NCBI GenBank assembly: GCA_013335275.1
Contig: JAAXVX010000111.1
Coordinates: 1 to 5,299 of the forward strand
DNA length: 5,299 nt
Reading direction: 5' to 3'
Origin: Bacteroidales bacterium
Lineage (GTDB): Bacteria > Bacteroidota > Bacteroidia > Bacteroidales > UBA932
In this document: positions 1 through 5,299 of the stretch, one piece after another
How positions within the stretch are numbered: the first letter of the stretch is position 1
Layout: each line of letters opens with the position of its first letter
Position numbers and translations under genes: made by a program
Notes under the pieces: model-generated
Told to the model about the DNA's origin: nothing
Databases searched by the model: none
What the model saw: only the letters and a program-made list of their open reading frames with translations

Positions 1-1
1 A

Positions 2-136
2 AGGGGTTTCATGGGCATTCCTTTTACCATTTACTACAAAAACGGCAAGGTTGCAAAAGCTACATCAAGTATTCAAACTAAAGGTCAGGTAACATCAATT
101 CTAAACAATGAATTTGGTGCACCGTCTAAAGGTTAA
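2..136 (+). CDS. Thioredoxin-like protein, C-terminal fragment (5' end outside window)
   Basis: The reading frame is open from the window edge to a TAA and encodes the last 44 residues of a protein. The stretch GIPFTIYYKNGKV looks like the second half of a thioredoxin fold: the cis-proline loop (I-P), the following strand, and the KNG turn before the last strand. A closing helix (QVTSILNNEFG) follows. The active-site CxxC would lie upstream and cannot be seen, so it is not known whether this is a redox-active thioredoxin or a thioredoxin-like relative. It ends 4 nt before the trxB start on the same strand, which suggests one transcript and makes it a natural substrate candidate for that reductase. 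Thioredoxin-fold membership is inferred from this short tail only. Confidence 0.7.
   Translation, partial: RGFMGIPFTIYYKNGKVAKATSSIQTKGQVTSILNNEFGAPSKG
128..132 (+). promoter_or_regulatory. Weak ribosome binding site (AAAGG) deciding the trxB start
   Basis: AAAGG lies 8 nt before the ATG at 141, inside the last codons of the upstream gene. It favours ATG 141 over the in-frame ATG at 108. The upstream ATG would overlap the preceding gene by 29 nt and add eleven residues (MNLVHRLKVNK) that do not resemble a reductase N-terminus. Confidence 0.35.
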
Positions 137-140
137 TAAA

Positions 141-1091
141 ATGGCTACTGAAACTACTCATTTTGACGCAGTTGTAATCGGTGGAGGTCCTGCCGGTTTA
201 ACCGCCGGCATATACCTTTCCCGGGCAAGGGTAAAAACCCTTATCCTCAACGAAGGCACGGTTGGAGGGCAAATGGTCCTTACACATGAAATCGCCAATT
301 ATCCCGGAGTTGAAAGCATAAGCGGATACCAGCTCGGGAATATTATGAAAAAGCAGGCTCTCTCTTTTGGCTGTGAGATTAAATCGAACATCTCAATTAA
401 AGAGATGGAGCTTAAGGGAGATGTAAAGACGTTTGTTTTATCGGACGACTCTGTATATACTTCAAACATAGTAATAATTACCAGCGGCGGAAGATCCAGG
501 ACTCTCGGAGTACCGGGAGAAGACAATCTCAAGGGACGTGGAATTTCATATTGCGCAACCTGCGACGGAGATTTCTTTACAGACAAGGAGATTGTTGTTG
601 TTGGAGGAGGAAATTCGGCCCTCGAAGAAGCCGTCTCTCTTACAAAATATGCAAGCAAGATTACAATCGTCCATCAGTTCGATAATTTCCAGGCATTTGA
701 ACATGCAATAGAAGAGGCACGTAAAAATCCGAAAATAAGCTTTGTTATGGAATCAACTATTACGGCTTTTTATGGAGACGAGAGACTGGAAAGCGTAGAT
801 ATTAAAAATCTTAAAACCGGAGATGTAACAAATTTCAAAACGGATGGCACCTTTATTTTCATAGGTTACATCCCAAATACAGAATTCATTAAAGACAAGG
901 TGGAATTAAACCAGTGGGGAGAGATAGTTGTTAAAAATGATATGTCTACAAGCGTTGAAGGTGTATATGCAGCCGGAGACAGCATTACAAAACGGTTCCG
1001 CCAGGTAACCACTGCTGTTGGCGACGGAACAATCGCAGCACTGGCATCATCGGCATATTTGAACGAACTGAAGAAAAAACTTAAAAAATAA
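141..1091 (+). CDS. trxB: Thioredoxin reductase (flavoprotein), atypical NAD(P)H site
   Basis: This is a low-molecular-weight thioredoxin reductase of 316 residues, the usual family length. It is a soluble FAD flavoprotein that transfers electrons from a pyridine nucleotide through FAD and a CxxC pair to thioredoxin. Visible motifs in order are: FAD-binding GGGPAG at 14-19; the GGQM segment near 42-45; the redox motif CATCDG at 138-143; the second dinucleotide fold [10 protein letters not shown] at 155-164; and the C-terminal FAD motif around VYAAGD (275-280) with [10 protein letters not shown] (287-296). Where NADPH-dependent enzymes carry HRRxxxR, this protein has H-Q-F-D-N-F-Q (178-184), so all three phosphate-binding arginines are missing. 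NADPH specificity is therefore doubtful; NADH or another donor is possible. ATG 141 was chosen over ATG 108 because it follows AAAGG and begins just before the first FAD strand. It lies between two thioredoxin-type genes, 4 nt and 1 nt away. Confidence 0.95.
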   Translation: MATETTHFDAVVIGGGPAGLTAGIYLSRARVKTLILNEGTVGGQMVLTHEIANYPGVESISGYQLGNIMKKQALSFGCEIKSNISIKEMELKGDVKTFVLSDDSVYTSNIVIITSGGRSRTLGVPGEDNLKGRGISYCATCDGDFFTDKEIVVVGGGNSALEEAVSLTKYASKITIVHQFDNFQAFEHAIEEARKNPKISFVMESTITAFYGDERLESVDIKNLKTGDVTNFKTDGTFIFIGYIPNTEFIKDKVELNQWGEIVVKNDMSTSVEGVYAAGDSITKRFRQVTTAVGDGTIAALASSAYLNELKKKLKK

Positions 1092-1092
1092 A

Positions 1093-1521
1093 ATGAGTAC
1101 AACAACAATTATTATAATAGCAGTTGCGGGTGTCCTTGCCTATGCAATATACAGGTCATACTCTAAAATGAAGAATACTCCTATGGTGGCCGACCATGAT
1201 AAAATAATCACGATTACCGATAAAAATATTGGTCAGCAGCTCAAAGGCAAGGTTGTACTTGTGGATTTCTGGGCAAGCTGGTGCGCTCCATGCAGAATGA
1301 TGGCCCCGGTTTTGAACGAAGTTGCGGGCGAACTGACGGGAAATGCATTTGTGGGGAAGATAAATATTGAAGATTACCAGATGCTTGCACAGAAATACAA
1401 TGTTCGAAGCATACCTACACTGGTTCTGTTTAAAAACGGCTCCGAAGTGAAACGGTTAGTTGGGATAAAAAGCAAAGAGATTTTAATAAAAGAGATTAAT
1501 AGCATCAGTAGTTCAAACTAA
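1093..1521 (+). CDS. Membrane-anchored thioredoxin
   Basis: This is a 142-residue thioredoxin with an added N-terminal membrane segment. Residues 5-20 ([16 protein letters not shown]) form one hydrophobic helix followed by the positive stretch RSYSKMK. By the positive-inside rule the N-terminus is out and the thioredoxin domain is in the cytoplasm. The domain runs from about 37 to 140, with the active site WCAPC at 63-67 (classical thioredoxin has WCGPC), the cis-proline at 108 in SIPT, and the strand-turn LVLFKNG at 110-116. It starts 1 nt after the trxB stop, so it is almost certainly translated from the same mRNA and is the likely substrate of that reductase at the inner face of the membrane. 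The helix lacks an evident signal peptidase site, so an anchor is preferred over a cleaved signal. Its actual client proteins cannot be read from the sequence. Confidence 0.93.
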   Translation: MSTTTIIIIAVAGVLAYAIYRSYSKMKNTPMVADHDKIITITDKNIGQQLKGKVVLVDFWASWCAPCRMMAPVLNEVAGELTGNAFVGKINIEDYQMLAQKYNVRSIPTLVLFKNGSEVKRLVGIKSKEILIKEINSISSSN

Positions 1522-1573
1522 AAAACTAACTTCATTGTGAATTGTTATATATCTGAAAATAAAAACAAATAAG

Positions 1574-1777
1574 ATGGAAAAAAACATGGGCACCATTGAC
1601 AAAACGATCAGGATTATAATCGGATTTGTCATCTTTGGATTGTACTTTGCCAATATTATTACAGGAACCCTTGCAGTAATACTGATAATTTTAGCGGGAA
1701 TCTTTTTCCTTACAAGCGTATTCAGTTTTTGCCCGTTATATGTTCCTTTTGGGATAAAAACCTGCAAAAAGAAATAA
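1574..1777 (+). CDS. DUF2892 / YgaP-type small membrane protein
   Basis: This is a 67-residue protein matching the DUF2892 pattern: an N-terminal M-x-K-N-M-G-T-I-D-K-x-I-R-I, two hydrophobic helices (about 12-28 and 31-50), and a C-terminal F-C-P-L-Y-x-x-x-G-I-K-T-C with cysteines at 53 and 64. In E. coli YgaP this domain forms the membrane part attached to a rhodanese; here it stands alone. Its own function is not established. The first ATG (1574) is preferred over the internal ATG at 1586 because the family N-terminus normally includes the residues before MGTID. The leader is A-rich (AACAAATAAG) with no strong Shine-Dalgarno site. It follows the anchored thioredoxin by 52 nt with no visible terminator between, so read-through from the redox cluster is likely. 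A link to cysteine or sulfur redox chemistry is inferred from context only. Confidence 0.85.
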   Translation: MEKNMGTIDKTIRIIIGFVIFGLYFANIITGTLAVILIILAGIFFLTSVFSFCPLYVPFGIKTCKKK

Positions 1778-1779
1778 TT

Positions 1780-3024
1780 CTAAACTCCGGTTTTTGAACT
1801 GCGGTTAAAGTACCATATTCCGGCACCAACAGTTATTGTTCCTCCAATAATGAGCGTAACAGGTATTCCCGTACCGCTTGCAATTGTCCCTGCAATGAGG
1901 TTGCCAATTGGCTGTGTGCCCATGAGGGCCATGGCATAAAAGCTCATTACCCTTCCACGCTTGCTCTCTTCGGTGGTTGTCTGAAGCAGCGTATTTATTG
2001 ACGATAATGCGAGAATCATTGTGAGCCCGCTTATTGCAAGAGCGGTGAGGGACAGAAAAATAGAGTGAGAAAAGGCCGTGAGGACTATCGAAGCACCCAG
2101 AAGAACAGTATTTACAGATATTATCTTATCAAGTCCTTTCACAGACTTGCGGGATGCCATATAAAGCGCACCAACCAATGCACCACCGCCCAGAGCAGAC
2201 ATGAGAAAGCCAAGAGTTTCCGAACCTCCGCCTAGCACCTCTTTTGCATATGCGGGAAGGAGTACAATAAAAGGGAAAGCGGCAAGGCTCATCATCGCAA
2301 GGAGAAGAATCAGCTTTCTTATGGATTGGGTGCGGAAGGTATAATTAAGCCCTTCCCGGAAACTTTTGCCAAACGGTGTAGAGGATGTTACTGCCAGTTT
2401 ATGCGGAATCTTTATCTGCATCAGTGCAATAATAACAGCTAAGAAACTCAGCGCATTTAATAAAAAACAGATTCCCTCCCCTACTGCAGCAATTGTCAGT
2501 CCTGCGATAGCCGGGCCAATGAGCCTCGCCCCGTTGAAAAGTGCAGAATTGAGCGCAATTGCGTTTCCGAGGTCCTCCGGCTTGTCTATGAGGTCAATCA
2601 CAAGGGACTGCCTTGCCGGAGCATCGAATGCGCTGATTACACCAAATACAAGACTGAGAACAATAATGTGCCATACGTCTATTAAATTGAAAAGCACCAG
2701 AAAGGCCATAGCAAATGCCTGAAGCATGAAGAATACCTGAGCCAGAACCATTATTTTGTGGCGGTTGTATCTGTCTGTGAGCACACCGGTAAACGGAGTG
2801 AGAATAAACGTAGGTATCTGCGTCGTGAATCCAATGAGTCCAAGCAAAAATACCGATCCTGTTAACCTGTATACAAGCCAGCTGAGTGCAATATTTTGCA
2901 TCCATGTGCCTATGAGCGAAAAGCCCTGGCCGAAAAAATATAGCCGGTAGTTGCGCGAACGCAGCGATGAGAAAATATCTTTAAGTGAATTCAGTTCTTT
3001 AGGGATGACTTTTTCCAGGAGCAT
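1780..3024 (-). CDS. MFS transporter, EntS/MFS_3-type exporter
   Basis: This is a 414-residue integral membrane protein of the major facilitator superfamily, close in length and layout to EntS-like exporters (MFS_3). A short cytoplasmic N-terminus ending in SLRSRNYRLYFFGQ leads into about twelve hydrophobic segments. Motif A, GVLTDRYNRHKIM, lies at 80-92 in the loop between helices 2 and 3. FDAPARQSLVIDL (133-145) is typical of this subfamily, and RGRVMSFYAMALMG (356-369) is the second-half counterpart. The substrate cannot be told from sequence; relatives export siderophores or drugs using the proton gradient. The frame is open to a TTG at 3075, but ATG 3024 is chosen because a consensus promoter occupies 3045-3076, and that TTG is its -33 element. 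The gene lies 56 nt downstream of the TPR gene and converges on the DUF2892 gene with a 2-nt gap. Confidence 0.93.
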   Translation of the reverse strand: MLLEKVIPKELNSLKDIFSSLRSRNYRLYFFGQGFSLIGTWMQNIALSWLVYRLTGSVFLLGLIGFTTQIPTFILTPFTGVLTDRYNRHKIMVLAQVFFMLQAFAMAFLVLFNLIDVWHIIVLSLVFGVISAFDAPARQSLVIDLIDKPEDLGNAIALNSALFNGARLIGPAIAGLTIAAVGEGICFLLNALSFLAVIIALMQIKIPHKLAVTSSTPFGKSFREGLNYTFRTQSIRKLILLLAMMSLAAFPFIVLLPAYAKEVLGGGSETLGFLMSALGGGALVGALYMASRKSVKGLDKIISVNTVLLGASIVLTAFSHSIFLSLTALAISGLTMILALSSINTLLQTTTEESKRGRVMSFYAMALMGTQPIGNLIAGTIASGTGIPVTLIIGGTITVGAGIWYFNRSSKTGV

Positions 3025-3044
3025 AATTCTGAGAATTGGAGGTG

Positions 3045-3076
3045 CAAAGGTAAAGAAGAGGAGGCTTAAATGCAAA
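3045..3076 (-). promoter_or_regulatory. Bacteroidetes-type promoter for the MFS gene
   Basis: Read on the minus strand, TTTG (3076-3073) is followed by a 20-nt spacer and TACCTTTG (3052-3045). This matches the Bacteroidetes housekeeping consensus of a TTTG -33 box and a TAnnTTTG -7 box at every defined position, with spacing in the usual range. Transcription would start around 3036-3040, leaving a leader of roughly 12-16 nt before ATG 3024. The -33 box begins 4 nt after the stop codon of the TPR gene. The match is read from sequence; activity is inferred. Confidence 0.7.
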
Positions 3077-3080
3077 AAGC

Positions 3081-4094
3081 TTATTTACCGCAAAACTCTT
3101 CTATTAGCTTAAAGGCCTCTTTTTCGCCCAGCTCTCCGGCCTTTTTCCAGTCTTCACAGGCACCGATTTTGTCACCGGCGTTTTGTTTTGCAACACCTCT
3201 GTTGAGATATGCTTTTGAACTGGAAGGGTCAATCCCTATTGCCTTTGTATAGTCCGCTATTGCACCGGGAAGGTCTTTTAAAGAATATTTCGACAGCCCC
3301 CTGTTGTTATATGCTGCTGTAAGATTTGGACTTAGCTCAATTGTTTTGGTAAAGTCGGCAATTGCCCCTGCATAATCTTCAAGTGCATACCTTGCAACTC
3401 CCCTGTTATACCATGCCGACAATAATGCCGGGTCTATCTCAATGGCTCCGGAAAAATCATTAACGGAACCGGGAAAATCCTTCAGGCTGGATTTGCACAT
3501 TCCTCTGTTTATATATGCATAAACATCCTTTGGATTCATGTCTATGTCGCGGGAATAGTCCGATATAGCTCCATAGTAGTCAAATGTGAGCCTTCTGGCC
3601 TCTGCCCTGTTGTAAAAAGCATCAGGATTTTTAGGATTTAGGGTTATTGCTCTGCTGAGGTCTGTTATAGCATCTTCGTAATAACGAAGCGTAATTTTAA
3701 GTGAGCCTCTGTTAAACCATGCCCCGGCATGTGTTGAGTCAATCTGAATGGCGCGGATATAATCTTCAATTGCTTCACGATATTTTTGAAGCCCCTCTTT
3801 TGCAACGCCCCTGTTGTATAAAGCTTCGGCATCATTTGGCTTTAGTTCGATTGATTTTGTATAGGCATCAACAGCTCCGCTGTAATCTTCAAGGGTGAGT
3901 TTTGCTGCAGCCATGTTGTACCAGGCGATTGACAGAAGAGGATCCAGCTGTACGGCCTTTGCATAATCGGAAATGGCTCCTGCATAGTCCTTCCGGCTAT
4001 GTTTGTCGAGCCCGCTGTTGTAAAACTGGTCTGCCGTCTGGCCAAAGAGTGATGCAGACATTAAGATTGTGAACAATACTATCAGCCGTTTCAT
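3081..4094 (-). CDS. Secreted tetratricopeptide-repeat protein
   Basis: This is a 337-residue protein with an N-terminal signal peptide (MKRLIVLFTILMSASLFGQ, probable cut near 19) followed almost wholly by tetratricopeptide repeats. Eight units keep an exact 34-residue period: the helix-B core D-Y-x-G-A-I-x-D-Y-x-K-A-I-x-L-x-P recurs at 36, 70, 104, 138, 172, 206, 240 and 274 with no insertions. A ninth, degenerate half-repeat closes the array (GDKIGACEDWKKAGELGEKEAFKLIEEFC), with cysteines at 313 and 335 that could pair outside the cytoplasm. TPR solenoids bind other proteins, so an adaptor role in the periplasm or at the outer membrane is likely; the partner is unknown. No enzyme motif is seen. 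The ATG at 4094 directly precedes the signal peptide and no strong Shine-Dalgarno is visible. It is divergent from the DUF5686 gene, 101 bp away. Confidence 0.92.
   Translation of the reverse strand: MKRLIVLFTILMSASLFGQTADQFYNSGLDKHSRKDYAGAISDYAKAVQLDPLLSIAWYNMAAAKLTLEDYSGAVDAYTKSIELKPNDAEALYNRGVAKEGLQKYREAIEDYIRAIQIDSTHAGAWFNRGSLKITLRYYEDAITDLSRAITLNPKNPDAFYNRAEARRLTFDYYGAISDYSRDIDMNPKDVYAYINRGMCKSSLKDFPGSVNDFSGAIEIDPALLSAWYNRGVARYALEDYAGAIADFTKTIELSPNLTAAYNNRGLSKYSLKDLPGAIADYTKAIGIDPSSSKAYLNRGVAKQNAGDKIGACEDWKKAGELGEKEAFKLIEEFCGK
3222..4037 (-). repeat. Eight in-frame 102-bp tandem units encoding TPRs
   Basis: The coding DNA for residues 20-291 is eight consecutive units of exactly 102 bp (816 bp), each encoding one 34-residue TPR. 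The protein consensus is roughly A-W-Y-N-R-G-x-A-K-x-x-L-x-D-Y-x-G-A-I-x-D-Y-x-K-A-I-x-L-x-P. Nucleotide identity between units is only moderate by eye, so this is an old or selected protein repeat rather than a recent DNA expansion. Confidence 0.85.
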
Positions 4095-4145
4095 AACAAT
4101 GGAGTTTTGTGAAAGTTAGAGAATAATTTTATTGGTTATTATCCA

Positions 4146-4177
4146 TATTGACTTTTTTTATGTAAATTTCGTCAATA
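4146..4177. promoter_or_regulatory. 7-bp inverted repeat in the divergent promoter region
   Basis: TATTGAC (4146-4152) and GTCAATA (4171-4177) are perfect inverted copies separated by 18 bp of AT-rich DNA. The dyad lies between the divergent TPR and DUF5686 starts, ending 18 nt before the ATG at 4196. It could be an operator for a dimeric regulator acting on one or both genes. No complete TTTG / TAnnTTTG pair was found in this 101-bp gap; TAAATTTC at 4163-4170 (plus) and TAACTTTC at 4118-4111 (minus) are one base off the -7 box but lack a -33 partner at the right distance. Confidence 0.35.
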
Positions 4178-4195
4178 AGACTACAGTGTAACACT

Positions 4196-5299
4196 ATGCG
4201 ATTTATAATCAATTCTATAACCAAAAGTGGTCTTCTTCTCCTGATTTTCTTTTTAAGCGGAAGCCTGACTGTTTGCGCCCAGCAGCTGGGCAGAACGGTT
4301 TTGAAAGGTGTTGTTGTTGACGCTAAAACAGGGGAGCCTGTTCCATATTCGGTTATTGCTATAGACGGGACGCCGGAGGGTACAAGTTCCGATTCCGAAG
4401 GGTGGTTTTCAATTTATACAAACAGGTTTAACATTACCCTGCGGGCATCGTGTATGGGTTACAAACCCGAACTGATTAAAATCCCGGAAAATCATGCAAA
4501 TCCAATTACTATAAAGTTGTCGCCTTCCTCAACATCGCTTAATGAGATTGTCATAAAAGCCGAGAGGGTCAAATACAGGAACAAAAATAATCCTGCCGTT
4601 TCTCTTATCGACAGTGTAATAGCATATAAGGGGAAAAACCGTATCGAGAGTTTCGACTTTTTGCAGTATGAAAAATACGACAAGGTACAGTTTGCATTAA
4701 GCAATATTTCCGAAAAACTTAAGACCAGCAAGGCATTGGGAAAGTTTAAGTTTGTATTTGAAAATGTTGATACCACCAAACTTCCGGGAAGGGAGGTTCT
4801 TCCAATGTACATCAAGGAGACAATCTCGGACTATTACTACCGGAAGTCGCCCAGGGCTGTAAACGAGATTATCCGGGCCGACAAAATGGTTAATTTCGAA
4901 GGATACCTGGACAACAAGGGAATGACCGGGTATCTCAGGTATTTATATCAGGATATAAATATCTACGACAATAATATAATGTTCCTTACAAACCAGTTTT
5001 TAAGCCCTATCTCAAATTCTGCTCCCACTTTCTACAGATATTTCATCATAGACACTCTCAAGGTAGGAAACACAAATTGCATCAAGCTGTTCTTTGCGCC
5101 CAGGAACAAGACCGATATGCTCTTTCAGGGATATCTGTATGTTACACTTGATGGCACCTATGCAGTGAGGAAAGTGGACATGGCCGTAAACAGCAAGATT
5201 AACCTCAACTGGGTGAAGGATGCCAAAATTGTACAGGAATTTGAAAACAGCAAGGATCAGGGGTGGGTTATTACAAACGACGAACTCTCCATCGATTTT
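4196..5299 (+). CDS. CarbopepD_reg_2 / DUF5686 family protein, N-terminal part (3' end outside window)
   Basis: The frame is open from ATG 4196 to the window edge, giving 368 residues with no stop. A signal peptide covers about 1-28 (hydrophobic SGLLLLIFFLSGSLTV, likely cut after CA before QQ). C27 is preceded by LTV, a poor lipobox, so a lipoprotein is less likely. Residues about 36-121 form a carboxypeptidase-regulatory-like beta-sandwich: KGVVVDAKTGEPVPYSVIAI, then GTSSDSEGWFSI, then a GYK turn and LNEIVIKA. From about 130 the sequence follows the DUF5686 pattern (NPAVSLIDSVIAYK, FLQYEKYDKVQFAL, GYLYVTLDGTYAVRKVDM, INLNWVKDAKIVQEFE). Such Bacteroidetes proteins are usually about 800 residues with a predicted outer-membrane beta-barrel C-terminus, so roughly half is probably missing here. 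Function is unknown. An in-frame TAA at 4163 with no start codon between it and 4196 supports this ATG. Confidence 0.9.
   Translation, partial: MRFIINSITKSGLLLLIFFLSGSLTVCAQQLGRTVLKGVVVDAKTGEPVPYSVIAIDGTPEGTSSDSEGWFSIYTNRFNITLRASCMGYKPELIKIPENHANPITIKLSPSSTSLNEIVIKAERVKYRNKNNPAVSLIDSVIAYKGKNRIESFDFLQYEKYDKVQFALSNISEKLKTSKALGKFKFVFENVDTTKLPGREVLPMYIKETISDYYYRKSPRAVNEIIRADKMVNFEGYLDNKGMTGYLRYLYQDINIYDNNIMFLTNQFLSPISNSAPTFYRYFIIDTLKVGNTNCIKLFFAPRNKTDMLFQGYLYVTLDGTYAVRKVDMAVNSKINLNWVKDAKIVQEFENSKDQGWVITNDELSIDF

Noticed and set aside
299..658. 119-residue minus-strand frame inside trxB
   Set aside because: It is antisense to the region encoding the CATCDG and GGGNSA motifs of trxB; no motif or start signal of its own.
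1535..1555. Possible promoter before the DUF2892 gene (TTG ... TATATCTG)
   Set aside because: TATATCTG is one base off TAnnTTTG, but the nearest TTG upstream is only about 10 nt away and none lies at 19-21 nt, so an independent promoter is not supported.
1784..1807. Possible terminator or direct repeat (AACTCCGGTT ... AACTGCGGTT)
   Set aside because: The two 10-bp copies are direct, not inverted, with one mismatch, and lie in the last MFS codons. They do not form a stable stem followed by a U-tract, so chance similarity is the simplest reading.
2366..2722. 118-residue plus-strand frame inside the MFS gene
   Set aside because: It is antisense to MFS transmembrane segments and has no family resemblance.
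4148..4176. Sigma-70-like TTGACT upstream of the DUF5686 gene
   Set aside because: The -35-like TTGACT has only GTCAAT 17 nt downstream, not a TATAAT-like box, and the E. coli consensus is not the usual one in Bacteroidetes.
4492..4815. 107-residue minus-strand frame
   Set aside because: It lies wholly antisense to the DUF5686 gene, whose protein shows clear domain patterns, and its own translation shows no recognisable family.

Overview
The window looks like a chromosomal segment of a Bacteroidota (Bacteroidetes) bacterium. Three things point there: a carboxypeptidase-regulatory-domain/DUF5686-type outer-membrane protein, a promoter that matches the Bacteroidetes TTTG / TAnnTTTG consensus exactly, and mostly A-rich or weak Shine-Dalgarno leaders. 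This assignment is inferred from gene content and signals; no marker gene such as rRNA is present.

Layout: (1) Positions 2-1777, plus strand, hold a tight redox cluster: the C-terminal end of a thioredoxin-like protein, a flavoprotein thioredoxin reductase (trxB), a thioredoxin with an N-terminal membrane anchor, and a small two-helix DUF2892 (YgaP-type) membrane protein. The first three genes are 4 nt and 1 nt apart, so they are almost certainly co-transcribed. The small membrane protein follows after 52 nt. (2) Positions 1780-3024, minus strand, hold an MFS exporter of the EntS/MFS_3 type that converges on the redox cluster with a 2-nt gap. It has its own promoter at 3045-3076. (3) Positions 3081-4094, minus strand, hold a secreted protein made almost entirely of tetratricopeptide repeats, with eight units in exact 34-residue register. 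(4) A 101-bp divergent intergenic region (4095-4195) holds a 7-bp inverted repeat. (5) From 4196 to the window edge, plus strand, runs the first 368 residues of a CarbopepD_reg_2/DUF5686 protein, cut by the window end and therefore without a stop codon here.

How the genes work together: the reductase should pass electrons to one or both neighbouring thioredoxins. The membrane-anchored thioredoxin is predicted to face the cytoplasm, where the signal-less reductase is. The reductase keeps its redox and FAD motifs and the dinucleotide-binding glycine motif, but lacks the arginines (HRRxxxR) that normally grip the 2'-phosphate of NADPH, so NADH or another donor is plausible. The MFS, TPR and DUF5686 genes have no evident functional link to the redox cluster. 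No RNA genes, CRISPR arrays, insertion sequences or phage genes were seen, and no stretch longer than 300 bases lacks a gene.
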